Assembly (NCBI GenBank): GCA_033439255.1
Contig: CM065883.1
Span: forward strand, 2,480,001-2,544,000
Direction: 5' to 3'
Length of the DNA: 64,000 nt
Origin: Hericium rajendrae
Taxonomy: Eukaryota; Basidiomycota; Agaricomycetes; Russulales; Hericiaceae
Position 1 is the first letter of the stretch. Each line of letters starts with the position of its first letter. Positions 14,126-25,541 of this stretch are shown here, piece after piece. Made by a program: the position numbers and the translations under genes. The notes under the pieces are model-generated. The model was not told the DNA's origin. It made no database searches and saw only the letters and a program-made list of their open reading frames with translations.

Positions 14126-14908
14126 TGCTGGAGAAACTCGCTCAGTGAAATCATCGGTGAAGTGATAACTGACATTCTTACTATGTTGGCAAAAACTGGG
14201 TGGAACGTGTGACCTGTTGCGATTGTGCAATGCCAGAAAACTCAAGAGCGAATAGAGCAGTGTGTGATGAGAGCAAAAAGTGAGCTGGCGATACAGTGAG
14301 AAAGGACAATTTGCTATTGATATCGATCAACACGAGGCGTCAAGCTAGTCAAGCTTCAAGCGCCTGAAAGATGGAGGCGCCCGCGGAGCTAGTCGTCTGG
14401 AGTCTGAACGTTCTGAACAAGTGCCCCACGTCTCACACGTTAGAGACGTCCTCAGACTATGGTTATTGACAGATATATTTTGCTGTGAATCAACGCTGGA
14501 CCCTCACCCCCCATTTGTTGAACATGACGGGGGAAAACTAGGATCCTGGTCCGCACACTGTACTGGTGAGCTTCAAGTATTACGATTGGAGCTCGCTGAC
14601 CTATCGCTAAACTTGAACTTGATGTAAAGCATACTCTACTTATAAATCCTGCCCTTTGCGCCATAAAGAATTGTCCATCGGATTCCTTCCAGGCCTCTAA
14701 CTGAATGTCCCCTAGATTATTGCCGTCATGGTCATCAGATTTCCTGGTCACGGAAGCAAATCGGCTCTCACGGCTGTACAGTGCGCAGACATCCATCCGG
14801 CCGGATTGAATCAAAGAACTCGGACTCGGACGTCTCAGTCGAGCAACATCTTATTTCCTCCCATCATTCACATCACTCTCCTCGCCCACGATAGCTCTCT
14901 TCCCCAAC
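14126..14908. other. Intergenic region between the NLR and MYND genes
   Basis: This is the shared upstream region of two divergently transcribed genes. About 14395-14605 is the second copy of the dispersed repeat seen at 5130. No gene is supported. Confidence 0.55.
14395..14605 (+). repeat. Dispersed repeat, copy 2
   Basis: Same-orientation copy of 5130-5365, sharing long blocks such as GTTAGAGACGTCCTCAGACT and GCTGGACCCTCACCCCCC. It lacks the roughly 35 bp around CGACATCATAAACGAATGAA present in the first copy, and lies in the NLR/MYND promoter interval. Confidence 0.65.
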
Positions 14909-15994
14909 ATGTTTTCGGGCCTATATGAGTTGCTACACGAGCAGGTTGCCGGCAGCGCATCTGCAAAAGCGGAGACGTCTGGGCACACGGCGAGCTTGCG
15001 GGATCGTACATGCTCGACGTGCTTCAAGACCATCCCCACGTCCGATATCCACCGGTGCAAGGGCTGCCAAATTGCTGTGTACTGCGGTAAGCCTTTCTCC
15101 CATGGCAGTCCACATTGCTTATATCTGAATATCCACCGCAGGGCGCGAGTGCCAGAAAGCGGATTGGGAGCGTCATAAGTACAATGCCTGACTTCTCGTG
15201 CCAGACGCGTTGTTCAAGCCGTGGTCTACAGACAGGTATGCTCCAAGGCCACAGGTTTCCGAAGCCAGTGGGACGAAGACCACAAAGTCGTCTTCGACCA
15301 CCTGTTGCAGCAGCACCCGCGCACCTCCAAAAGCGGCCTACGCCGGCGCGAACACGAGCTCGCACGCGCGTGGTTCGACGTGCACCTCCTCTCGATCCAA
15401 AAAGCGGTCATCGCAGCCATACAGGAAAAAACGGACAGCAGCAACATGCGCGCGTTCCGGCACTACAACCGCTGCCTCTTCATCATGACGATCCGCCCGC
15501 GCAAAGACAAGGGCGACAACCCCGCGACCGCATTCTACGTCGCGAGCGCGAATCTGGCGCCCGTCATGGACCCCGTGTCGATGAAGGCGCTCGGCATCGA
15601 GGCGCCGCTCGACATGAAGCCGCGCATGTACCACGTGTGGGCCGCCGCGCACGGCGCCGCGACGCGCTACCTCGCGCTCGTCCCGATCATCTGCACCTAT
15701 ACGGACCAAACATTGTACAACGGCGCGCCCGTGTTTGACCCGTCGCCGCGGGCTGCGACCGTTCTGCAGGCGCGCCAGAGACAGCCCGCTACACGCAATC
15801 GGTGGCTTCCGACGCTGAAGGCGATGGTGTTGCGCGGACACATGCTCGGCCCTACGGAGGAGGTGGGCGATGTGGATTTCGACGCGAAGATGGGCGAGCT
15901 AGTCAAGGTCGGGGCTAATTGGGAGTGGGCTGCTCTTGAGCCGGAGGATGCCAAGCGGCTTGGGTACGTGGAGCACCCGGGCGTAGTTGGATGA
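14909..15994 (+). CDS. MYND zinc-finger protein, paralogue 1
   Basis: Exons 14909-15086, 15142-15178 and 15232-15994 give about 325 residues. The MYND finger spans residues 35-72 (CSTCFKTIPTSDIHRCKGC, then IAVYCGRECQKADWERHK) with all expected Cys/His ligands, split by two introns. Such fingers bind Pro-rich peptides. The remainder (HYNRCLFIMTI, RYLALVPIICTYTD, ending NRWLPTLKAMVLRGHMLGPT and WEWAALEPEDAKRLGY) matches paralogue 2 at 22376 and has no named domain. The 3' splice site of intron 2 was chosen because it alone gives a normal-length intron and keeps the frame. Likely cytosolic or nuclear; partner unknown. Confidence 0.88.
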
Positions 15995-16506
15995 AGTGCA
16001 ACAGCCGCTTCGTTGCTTTCTTTTTCTATCGCATGTTCTGTACATTGTTGTTGGGTCATCGCTATCGTTGTTATAGGTATCAAGGTAATCTGTGTATCTC
16101 TACCATCTTCTCCCAACATTTTCGCGCTTCTGAGAAGTGAGAACGGCGGCTTGACGTCAACAAGCGCCCTTGTAAAGTCCCGACGTTTCCCTCGGTCCTC
16201 CGTTCTCAACTGTGCACATTGCCATCCGATTCCCAGTTATGTAGACGTTCTCTGCACGATCCGCAACGTCGCACAGCGACAGACTTGCCTGGAATCCAGA
16301 CGACAGTCGACACCTGAGAACTTTGTGCCTTCATTTTCTCCCGTTATGGGCATAGGTGACGCGAACTAGACGTCCCTGATCCCTCTCCTGCACCATAACC
16401 ATCTCCCCCTCCCCCACATTTCTCCGCCTACTATATCCTCCAGACCCTAGAAATTTCAGCGACACCGTGCCACTCGTTTCCTGAACAGAACATAGAAATT
16501 AGAACG
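15995..16506. other. Intergenic region between MYND and SEC14 genes
   Basis: 512 bp holding the MYND 3' end and the SEC14 promoter (pyrimidine-rich tracts at 16370-16430, common in fungal promoters). Nothing else is recognised. Confidence 0.5.
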
Positions 16507-17596
16507 ATGCCCGCGCCCATAGCGATACCCGCAAGCACTGTAACCACCATCAAGAATGCCAGCTACAAGCCTCTGCCCGGCCGCCTGGGAAATCTCGCGG
16601 CGTCGCAGCAGCAGGCACTCGACAGGCTGAGGAGGGAGCTGCAGGAGGAGGGCAAGTTCGTGCCCGAGCGGATGGACGACCCAGCGCTGCTCAGGTGCGT
16701 GCTCCACCGCTGGCGTCTCGTCTTCCCGACGGGCAGAGCTGATCTTTTCTTGCTTTTCGAACACTAGATTCTTACGCGCACGGGGTTTCAATGTGGACCA
16801 GGCCAAGGCTATGCTCCTCGCAGCAGAAGAATGGCGGGAGGAGTTCGGGGTCGACACTACCTTGCTGTGCGTGAGTTGTCTCCCGCACCCCCCGGAGCCC
16901 ATCTCAACCGGAGCATCTGTTCAGGGCCTTTGACTACAAGGAAAAGGCAGAGGTCGACAAATACTACCCGCAATACTACCACAAAATGGATAAAGTACGC
17001 GCCCCTCCTCCCCCTCTACCGCTCCACCGCTGACGCGCGCTGCCACACAGGCCGGCCGCCCGCTCTTCATCCAGAAGCTCGGCCAGCTCAACGTCAGCGC
17101 GCTCTACGCCGTCACGACGCAGGAGCGCCAGCTGCAGCGCCTCGTCGCCGAGTACGAGAAGTTCCTCTACGAGCGCGCGCCCGCCTGCGCCGCCGTCGTC
17201 GGCCACCCCGTCGAGACGTCCTGCACCATCCTCGACCTCCACAACGTCTCCCTCACCAACTTCTACCGCGTCAAGGACTACGTCTCCGCCGCCTCCGCGC
17301 TCTCGCAGGACCGCTACCCCGAGACCATGGGCCGCTTCTTCATCATCAACGCGCCCTGGGCGTTCAGCGCCGTCTGGGCCGTCATCCGCCCGTGGCTCGA
17401 CGAGGCGACGGTTGCGAAGGTCGATATCCTCGGTAGTGGGTACAAGGAGAAGCTGTTCGAGCAGATCCCGCAGGAGAGCCTGCCGAAGGAGTACGGCGGC
17501 ACGTGCGAGTGCGAGGGCGGCTGTCATGCCAGCGACGCCGGCCCCTGGAATGAGCCTGCGACGGAGAAACTGGGCGCGTTGAAGGAGCGCGTGTAG
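16507..17596 (+). CDS. SEC14: Sec14-type phosphatidylinositol/phosphatidylcholine transfer protein
   Basis: Sec14 proteins exchange PI and PC between membranes and support Golgi secretion. Exons 16507-16694, 16768-16866, 16925-16994 and 17051-17596 give 300 residues, the usual length. The CRAL-TRIO N-terminal helices read LLRFLRARGFNVDQAKAML. The lipid-binding domain includes YYPQYYHKMDKAGRPLFIQK, the signature CTILDLHNVSLTNFYRV, YPETMGRFFIINAPWAFSAV and VDILGSGYKEKLFEQIP, then LPKEYGGTCECEGGC. All introns are GT-AG and in frame. The gene is intact, with typical GC-rich codon use. Confidence 0.95.
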
Positions 17597-17999
17597 AGGT
17601 GGCGTGTGTTTGCGCGATGTGGTGTGCAACATCGAGGCTATGATTATACCATGTATAGACGTCTAGACCATATCTTTGCTTGTCTATCTCTCGAGGCCCG
17701 GCTTCAAATGTCTTGCAAAGATCAAAATTAAGTTGATCTCAGATGAGATATTCTACGCACTGGGTTTTGCATTGGAGTGGTAGATCGAGGATGAGACAGC
17801 AGTCATATCTGACCACGCTCCTTGAAGCTTGAACCCCCCAGGCTGTCTACAAATGACATGCATAGCGCGTACTTTACGCATCAATTTCAAAACTTGGGAA
17901 CCATATGCTTCGCGTGATTGTCGCCCAACTTTCGACTCGGAGTTGGTTCGGGATCGGAATGGCGTCTTCACCAGACGCTCCCGTTCTCGCTGTGTCAGT
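17597..17999. other. Intergenic region up to the edge of segmental copy A
   Basis: SEC14 3' region and unassigned sequence. Similarity to segmental copies B and C begins near 17985-18020. Confidence 0.45.
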
Positions 18000-18317
18000 T
18001 TTTCTGCTGATATCCATACACAGTCACTGGACATCGGACGTCTGCAATGCTCTGAACAAAGTACGACGCGCGTTCCTGTCGTATAGCGATCACATGGACT
18101 CGTACTGGTCGACAGACCCAGAGTACAGGCCGCGGCGGATGCGCAAGGCATTCTCGCATCCTGCAGCTTCGGTTACATCGAAGGGCTTGTGCGTGTCTGC
18201 ATGATCATGGTCGGATAGCATTGATCAATACCTGATCAACGCAGGACTGAGAAGCGGGGCTTCTACATACAATTCATTCCTGGAGATTTCGAGCATTCTG
18301 TCGAGACTTGCAAATGA
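18000..18317 (+). pseudogene. 3'-end fragment of an MLKL-like gene (copy A)
   Basis: The frame YSDHMDSYWSTDPEYRP..RRMRKAFSH, an intron, then TEKRGFYIQFIPGDFEHSVE and a stop at 18315-18317 match the last two exons of the intact gene at 27395-30340. The remaining upstream exons are absent, so this is a truncated remnant carried along with the duplicated module. Confidence 0.75.
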
Positions 18318-18811
18318 TTTGGCGCACTGTCTGGCCTTGAGACTTTACATGGTTCCTGTACATGTCCTGCCAATGAGGAAGCAGAATGATGATACTCGAC
18401 ATACCATGTTCGAGGTGCTGAGCTTTTCAATGCGATAGTTCCCTCTTCGTAAGTACGAGAGAAGACAGACGTGCTTCCTGCGCTGAAGCGAGGTATAAAT
18501 TTACAAATAACACTTCCATTGGTGCGCATTGCGCAAGGTACCGTGCATCAGGCCACAAAGCGAGCAACTGGTACTACTATCCGACTCGGAGACACTGACA
18601 AAAGTGTAAGGCATAGAGGTAAGGACGAGGCATAGTACAAATCACAGAGACAATGAAATAGAGATAACTATAAAGTCCGAAGCCCGCGCAGTGTGTCGCA
18701 GGGCTAGTCGCTCAACGCTCGGGGCGTGCAAACAGATAAAGAAAGAAATTCGGGGGTCGTGGGGTCGCGTCGCACACTATCGGGCGAGGGTTTGGTCAGC
18801 GGACTAGCAGA
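18318..18811. other. Convergent 3' ends in copy A
   Basis: Non-coding tail between the MLKL-like fragment and the zinc-finger gene. It is conserved in B (26926-27394) and in part in C (37110-37442), and should hold 3' UTRs and terminators in both directions. Confidence 0.45.
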
Positions 18812-20147
18812 TCACTGCGTGTAGAACGCAGGAGTAGCCTGGTCCATCTCGGCGAGCCAAAGAGCCATCTGCTGCTCGACTTGAACGGGCGCGTACTGGT
18901 CGTAGGTCGCGTTGAAATCGAGCTCCGGCATCGAAGGCAGAGCGAAGTCCATCGATTGGGAGACGAAGCCGTTGTAAGAGACCGGCGCATCTTGGAACAT
19001 GGCAGCGTGGAAGTTGGCCTCGGGGGCGGAAGCGGCCTGGACAGCGTTGCAGAGCGTCTGGGAGTAGACGTCCGCGCCAGTCCAGTTCTGCGCCGGGATG
19101 GGCGCAGACGAGTTCATGCCGTAGTAGTTGTTGTCTACTTGCTGGACAAACGAGGCCCAATCGCCGTCGGTAAGGCTGACCTCGAAGCCGCACATGGGGT
19201 CGCTGTCCAGGAAAGGCGGGCCCTGGGGCATCGGAGCGTCCAGCATGCTCACATCCAAGTCGTACCAGCTAGACGAGGCAGGGCTGCTGGCAGCGGTCGA
19301 CGAGCTCGAAGAGTACGACAAGCTCGGGGCATCAGAGCTCGGGCTGAGAGGCGGAAGAGTGCGCAGGAGTTCCGAGAGATCCGAGAGGGCGGAGGACGAG
19401 AAAGCATCGTTGGACGGGGCGTAAAACAGCCCGGCGTCGGCGAGGGCGCTCGAGCTCTCCTTCGCGGTTTTCTTCGCCCTCGCAGCGCTCCTCGCTGCCG
19501 GTGCAGGTACACCGTATGGCGACGCACGCCTCTCATCTCGCTTCTTTGTGCGTACGGCAGTCGATGGGGTGGCCTTGGATGCGCCCTTCTTGGATGCGCT
19601 CTTCTTGCCGCCCTTGATGCCTTTGATTTCCAAGTAAGCTTCGGTGTGGTAGGGTACATGCCCATGTTCATTCTGCCTGTGACGGCTCAGAGACGACGCG
19701 TCGGCGAACGACTCAGTGCAATCCAGGCAGTGCTCGGTCTTCAACTTAGAACTACATATCATCGCCAAAGTCAAACAATGTCATAGTCGCAGAAACGAGA
19801 AAGCGTACTGCGTGTTGCCGTGAGGCTTGAGCCCAGACTTCTGCAGACACGAGAAATCGCACCCGGGTTCCTCGCAGTAGTATCTATTGGGACGTCAGGG
19901 TGAAGCGAATCAACGAAAAGTCAAGGCGGCGTACCGAAAGGCGCGGGGCTCATGCGTCTTCATGTGACGAGGTAGGTCAGTCTTGCGATTGATGGTCGTG
20001 CCGCAGGTCGGGCAGGGAACTCTTTCCGCCGCGAATGGCTTCGGGGAGATCCTCTTGGACTCGCGCTTGAACCAAAGTGATCAGTCCAGTGAAGGACAAA
20101 GATAACCTTGGGAAATGAGCTACCTTCGATGTCCGGGTAGGAGCCAT
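18812..20147 (-). CDS. C2H2 zinc-finger transcription factor, copy A
   Basis: Exons 20147-20124, 20065-19935, 19883-19809 and 19751-18812 give 389 residues. There are three C2H2 fingers: CPTCGTTINRKTDLPRHMKTH (about 26-46), one starting CEEPGCDF whose last His is made at a splice junction (about 55-78), and CLDCTESFADASSLSRHRQ..NEH (about 86-107). A basic Lys/Ser/Ala linker follows, then a Ser-rich acidic region (LSDLSELLRTLPPLSPSSDA) and aromatic/acidic patches typical of activation domains. The C-terminus ends MALWLAEMDQATPAFYTQ. Compared with B and C it lacks about 17-25 residues before this end. Likely a nuclear DNA-binding regulator; targets unknown. Confidence 0.85.
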
Positions 20148-22375
20148 GGGAGTAGATTGCGTTGGGATGATGAGGTTCAGAGAGGTAAGATGGGATGCAA
20201 AAGCGAGGAGATGTAGTCCTTGGAGATGTGTGCTCAAAGGGGGGGAAGTTGTCAATGCAATCCCTCCCTGTCGAGGCAGCCCATTAAATACATGGACGGA
20301 CTTTGCTTCTCGCAATGCCACTCAGCCTCTCCTCCAGGCCACTTTGATTATACTCACTTTGATGCCCTAATGGGGGAAACGGAAGAAGAAGCGTTGCCTC
20401 ACTTAGCACTTTTGCCATGATGGAAAACACGAGGCGTGGCGCCCACTAGGACCGCTTTGCCATCCACAGCATCGGCCTACTGAATATGGCGCGTACGATC
20501 GCTGGGCAAACCCCGGGGAATCGGCTGGTAACGGTGTAGTCAGGGGCATGCAAGGAGGACAAAGCAGAAGAAGGGACGGACTCTTCCATCAGGTACATGC
20601 ATCCGGGGCAAGCGCCCGCAATCATGGCTCCGGGTCGTGTGGTGGCAAGCCGATGTCCGCGCGGACCCGCCGGCCAAATCGTCGATACCAACAAGGGTAT
20701 CGAGGCATCATTGGACAAAGGACGCCCACACGGCAAGACGCGACCGAAGCATCGTATCGGCATCGCCCTCGAACGCAAACGGAGCTTGGACCGTCAATTG
20801 TCGCGCTGGCTTCGCGGCGCACTGAACACGTGACCGCGTCATCGCGTTGCGATTGGCCATTGGAGGGTAGTATGCGTACACCTGGCACGCTGAGCACCGC
20901 CCTCCGTCAACGCAGGGAAGCAAGAGCACAAATACGCATCGAAGTATGGCGGAGTCATGGAAGTCTGCGTGCGAAGCGTCAGTTCAAATCAAATGATTAT
21001 ACATACCTGCATCTCGAATGGGCCAAATGTCCGTGGACACCCTAAACGTTTCATTTTCGAGGACTTCTGAGCACAGGAAAAAGCGCTGCGTATGAGTTTA
21101 ATCATGGCCAGGGCGCTTCCCTGCCAGCGCGAGGAGAAGTATCCAGATGCACCGTCAGGATATCCGGTACACGCCTTTCCGCCGCTCTTCGCAACGGGTA
21201 AGTCCGCATGAGAACAACAGGGTCTCACTTACCTGCGCTTCTGATGGCCCATCGGATATCTGGCTCAGTTTGAAGCTCGTACTACGTATCTGAATCTAAG
21301 TTCAATCAACGGTATTCATTGACCTGCCTTGGTTTGGTCTGCCTCGCGTCCAAAATATTCTGATCGATTCATGCTGACATTCCTCAGCATGAATATCGCG
21401 ACATAAGCTGGCCTAGAGAGTCCTGGAGAATTGGAGGTCGCTGAACGTCGAGTGTACGTTGAACGTTGGAGTAGGAGAGCGAGGGGGCCTTAGGGGCATT
21501 GATCACGTGATAGCACCACCAGAGAGCGAGGATTAGTCAGCATAGAGATAGATCAGAGGCGGCATGTAGTAGCAGACTCATCCAAGACACACCAGAGCCT
21601 CTCTGGGTTTCCTCTCCTCTGGGCCTGCTCCAACGTAGAAGTAGAACGACCCAAGTCGACGTCTTCCGGGATCTGGTGTCCAGGGTACGACCACGTGTCA
21701 GAGAAGGACCTCGAGAACACATATTACATAACAACTGTTAGCGCGTTGCGTGAGATCACTGATGAGATAATTTTTTTTTGAAACATAGAACATCTTACAT
21801 GCTCGAATGCCGTTATGGTATTCCCCCAGTACTATTGCAAACAAGAGTTAAGGAAAGAGGGTTTGAGGAAAGAATAGCTTGAAACGTGAGTCAGCAGCTC
21901 GCTAAACTTGAGTGGTGGTGGGCGGCCCGCGGGCAGGATCCCCGAATATCCCAGCAAAGTTCACTATCTTGCGTTCTGGACAAGTAATATTTAGAGAGCG
22001 AGTACATTATACAAGGAGAATCATAGTTTATCACGACCTCTGTTAACTCGAGCTCCTTTAAAACCGCTTCGAGTGTCGTGCCTCGCAAACAGCGCAGACG
22101 ATCCGAAACAGCCATGTTGGACCACGCTACTTGACCTTTTGAAACTTAAAGATGATGTATATAGCGCCGCATACTCCATGCTCATGGTTTTCGAGGTCAA
22201 AAAACAGGTTTAAAAGTAAAAGGCAAAGGCACCAATAGCCTGTATATCGTCTGCAGATTCGGATGACATGAGAGCCACAAGCCCCTAAACCACTGATGTG
22301 CTCGCGCCGCAGTGGGCAACGAGAGCATTTGACTTCGTTCCATATCCCCAGACTGGTTATTCGAACATCGACGCC
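20148..22375. other. Upstream region of copy A and spacer
   Basis: 20148-21930 is the long non-coding upstream block of the zinc-finger gene, conserved in B and C, with a private insertion at 21467-21632. From about 21930 to 22375 the sequence is unique and holds the MYND2 promoter. Several overlapping frames exist but none is conserved in all copies. Confidence 0.5.
21467..21632. mobile_element. 166-bp MITE-like insertion in copy A
   Basis: The segment begins TGGAGTAGG and ends CCTGCTCCA, an imperfect terminal inverted repeat, and is flanked by ACGT on both sides (21463-21466 and 21633-21636). Copy B has the uninterrupted site GTTGAACGTAGAAGTAGAAC, so this is a clean occupied/empty pair. 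It has no coding capacity and would need a transposase from elsewhere. Family not assigned. Confidence 0.65.
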
Positions 22376-23457
22376 ATGAGTGCCTTCGACACGCTAGCTG
22401 AACGGTCCAGCGACAAAGAGAAGATGCTTTTGATGCCCGCCAAGGACCTCACCTGCCACTACTGTCTCAAGCAGATGCCGAAGAAGGAAGACCTTTCCAG
22501 GTGCAAAGATTGCAAGCTTGTGGCATACTGCGGTCAGTTCCCCTCTCCTTGGAGCAACATCATCGCGTACTGAGCCCGTGAAAGGTCGAGCATGTCAAAA
22601 GGCCGATTGGGGTCATCACAAGTAGGCATGTTGACGCCTCGTCCTTCACAAACTCATGAAGTCAATCCCACAGAGACAACTGCTGGCGCGCACGGAGCAA
22701 AAGGAAAGAGTACAAAGCCGATCACAAACTCCTCAAGAGCCAGCTCTCGCAGAGCGGCAGCAGCTCCAAGGAGGTACGGCTGAAGGAGTATGAGCGGTTC
22801 AACGAGTGGGTCTCCGTCAACCTCGCCACCATCTACTGGGCCTCGATCTGCGCGGCGCGGGTCCAGCACGGCAGCGCCTCGCTGTGCGGCATGCCCCTCA
22901 ATCGATTCACGTTCATCCTCGCCGCGCGCCCGCGCATCACGGGCACCGACGACCCGAGCACCACGTTCGTCGTGTCGAACGCGATGCTCAGGCCGCTCGA
23001 CGTGCAGCGGGAACCAGTCCTGTGCGACATAACTGGGACAACCCAGAAGCTGGAGGACATTTCCGTGATGTGGTACGCGTACGTTGGCGAGCAGTGGCAT
23101 GCACTGGACCGCTTCCTGGGCGTCATGCCCGTGCTGTGCTCCTACGCGGAGGCCGCCATATACAATGGCACGCCAATGCTCGAGCCGTTGCCACAAGTGG
23201 CGCCCGCCCGGGCGCTTCCAGAAACACATGTGGGCATGAGCCTGTGGGAACGCTGGCTCCCGATTATGCAGGCGATGGTGCAGCGGGGACATGTGCTGGG
23301 GCCGATGGAAGCATTGGAGGACATCGACACGAAGATGCGGGTGGGCACGATGCAGAAGGTCGGGGAGAAGTGGGAGTGGGTGCAGATGAGTGACGAAGAC
23401 GCACGGCGGTTCAACTACCCGGAGTTTGCCAGTGACGCTTTTGCTAGTGGCACTTAG
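22376..23457 (+). CDS. MYND zinc-finger protein, paralogue 2
   Basis: Exons 22376-22532, 22585-22621 and 22674-23457 give about 325 residues. The first two introns fall at the same MYND positions as in paralogue 1 (after YCG and after the final HHK). The finger reads CHYCLKQMPKKEDLSRCKDC then CGRACQKADWGHHK. The C-terminal half (FNEWVSVNLATIYWASICAA, VGEQWHALDRFLGVMPVLCS, WERWLPIMQAMVQRGHVLGP, WEWVQMSDEDARRFNYPE) matches paralogue 1 along its length with substantial divergence. It sits in the unique spacer between the inverted segmental copies A and B. Confidence 0.88.
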
Positions 23458-23556
23458 AGATTCGTCGTAGTGGCTTTGGTTCTGCGCGGTCGTCTACCAG
23501 TTTAGAGTTGGTTTCACGCATGTCCTCTTGGATCAATAACAGGAAAAAGAAGTGCG

Positions 23557-24045
23557 CTACAATGATGCCGCCTCATTTGTCTCCTGCTGCTTCTGCTTCG
23601 AGAGGATCTTCATCCGGCGAATGTAACTAGAACACACGTTGTAAGATAGATCTCCGATAAATTGAACTTGAGGGAACATACTCGTCGTATTGGCACCTAC
23701 ATAGTCGCTGTTCAGCACAGCACACAATATACGTAGAAAGTGAAACATACTTCTCATATGTATGCCGTTCGTTCTCGCACTCCCACGGCAGATAATATTT
23801 GTCCTTTCGGCAGACATTCAATGGAAGTAGCAGGCTAGTTCGCGTCCCCAGGTCCAGAAAACGGTAGCCGGAGGGTGCAAGTAAGGCAGCGAAGCAGTCG
23901 GTAGCATAGGCAGTGTCGTAGACACATGTTAGAGAGCTTCGGGATACATTCGGAGATAGACATACGCAGAGCACTGGTCTCTCCAAGCAATCGGCACTTT
24001 GTTAGCCTTGAGCTCAGTCTGCGACGCCGTCGTCGATGAGGCCAT
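23557..24045 (-). CDS. NDUFB7: NADH dehydrogenase (complex I) subunit NDUFB7/B18
   Basis: An accessory subunit of mitochondrial complex I. Exons 24045-23966, 23834-23751, 23696-23682 and 23626-23557 give 82 residues, typical of fungi. The joined protein shows VPIAWRDQCSALLLPLNVCR, YYLPWECENERHTYEKCQYD and YIRRMKILSKQKQQE. It contains the family's twin CX9C helices (C..C pairs, here CSALLLPLNVC and CENERHTYEKC), imported by the Mia40 pathway. The first intron is 131 nt. Its promoter is the outer edge of segmental copy B, and pieces of that promoter appear in A and C. Confidence 0.9.
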
Positions 24046-25541
24046 GATTGTAGAAGACGTATGAGAAAGGACGCTGCTCGCTGTTGGCAACGTTGCGCGC
24101 AAGTTGGGCCGTTACGTGTTCTCGAGGTCCTGCTCTGACACGTGGTCGTACCCTGGACACCAGATCCCGCAAGGCGCCGACTTGGATCGTTCTACTTCTA
24201 CGTTCAACGTACACTCGAGTTCAGCGACCTCCAATTCTCCAGGACTCTCTAGGCCAGTCTATGTCGCGATATTCATGCTGACATTCCTCAGCATGAATCA
24301 ATCAGAAAATCCTGGACGCGAGACAGACCAAACCAAGGCAGGTCAATGCATACTGTGGATTGAACTTAAATTCAGATACGTAGTACGAACTTCAAACTGG
24401 GCCAGATATCCGATGGGCCATCAGAAGCGCAGGAAAGTGAGACCCTATTATTCTCGTGCGGACTTACCCGTTACATGCAGCAACGGAGGGGCGTGTACCG
24501 AATATCCTGACGGTGTGCTACATAGTATCTGGGTTCTTCTCCTCGCGCTGGCAGGCAAGCGCCCGTGGCCATGATTAAATTCATACGCAGCGCTTTTTCC
24601 TGTGCTCAGAAGTCCTGGAGAATGAAACGTTTAGGGTAGCCACGGATATTTGGCCCATTCGATGCAGGTGTGCCTAATCATTTGATTTGAACTGACGCTT
24701 CGCACGCCAGGCTTCCATGGCTCGCGCCATACTTCGATGTGTATCTGTGCCATTGCTTCTCTAGTACTACGTCGACGGAGGGCGGTGCTCAGCGTGCCAG
24801 AGTGTACGCATACTACCCTCCGACGGCCAATCACAGCGCGAGGACGCGGTCACGTGTTCAGTGCGCCACCAAGCCAGCGCGACAATTGACGGTCCAAGCT
24901 CTGTCTGTGTATGAGGGCGATGCCGATACAATGCGTCGGCCTTCTCTTGCCCTTTGGGCGTCGTTTGTCCAATGATGCCCCGCTCCCTTTGTTGGTATCG
25001 ATGTCAGAAATCTGGCCGGCGGGTCCGCGCGGACATCGGCTTGCCACACACATGCCGCCGGAGCCATGATTGCTGGCGCTTGCCCCGGATGCATGTACCT
25101 GATGGAAGAGTCCGTCCCCTTCTTCTGCTTTGTCCTCCTTGCATGTCCTGACTACGCCGTCACCAGCCGATCCCCGGGGTTCGCCCAGCGATCGTAACGC
25201 GCCATATTCGGTAGGCCGATGCTGTGGATGGCAAAGCGGTCCTAGTGGGCGCCACGCCTCGTGTTTGCCATCATGGCAAAGCTGCTAAGTGAGGCAACGC
25301 TTCTTCTTCCGTTGCCTCCATTAAGGTATCAAAATGAACGTACAATCAAAGTCGCCTGGAGGAGAGGCTGAGTGGCATTGTGAGAAGCAAAGTCCGTCCA
25401 TGTATTTAATGGGCTGTCTCTACAGGGAGGGATTGCATTGACAACCCCCCTCTGAACACCCATCTCCAAGGACTTCATCTCCTCGTTTTTGCATCCCATC
25501 TTACCTCTCTGAACTTCATCATCCCAACGCAATCTGCTCCC
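24046..25541. promoter_or_regulatory. Long divergent upstream region between NDUFB7 and zinc-finger copy B
   Basis: About 1.5 kb between head-to-head genes. Most of it is conserved in copies A (20148-21760) and C (38865-40330), although no common reading frame is kept. Words such as ATTCATGCTGA..TTCCTCAGCATGAAT form an inverted repeat (about 24272-24300). Such conservation may be recent duplication alone or may reflect regulatory content. Confidence 0.5.

Larger units (their letters stand above)
17985..21930 (-). repeat. Segmental duplication, copy A
   Basis: About 3.9 kb matching, in inverted orientation, copy B (about 24070-27700) and, in the same orientation, copy C (about 36976-40490). 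In order it contains the 3' end of an MLKL-like gene, a complete C2H2 zinc-finger gene, its long upstream region, and a piece of the NDUFB7 promoter. The last 200 bp (to about 21930) are shared with C only. Copy A carries a private 166-bp insertion. Confidence 0.85.

Noticed and set aside
16976-17632. A 218-codon minus-strand open frame
   Set aside because: Antisense of the SEC14 last exon, which has clear family sequence on the plus strand.
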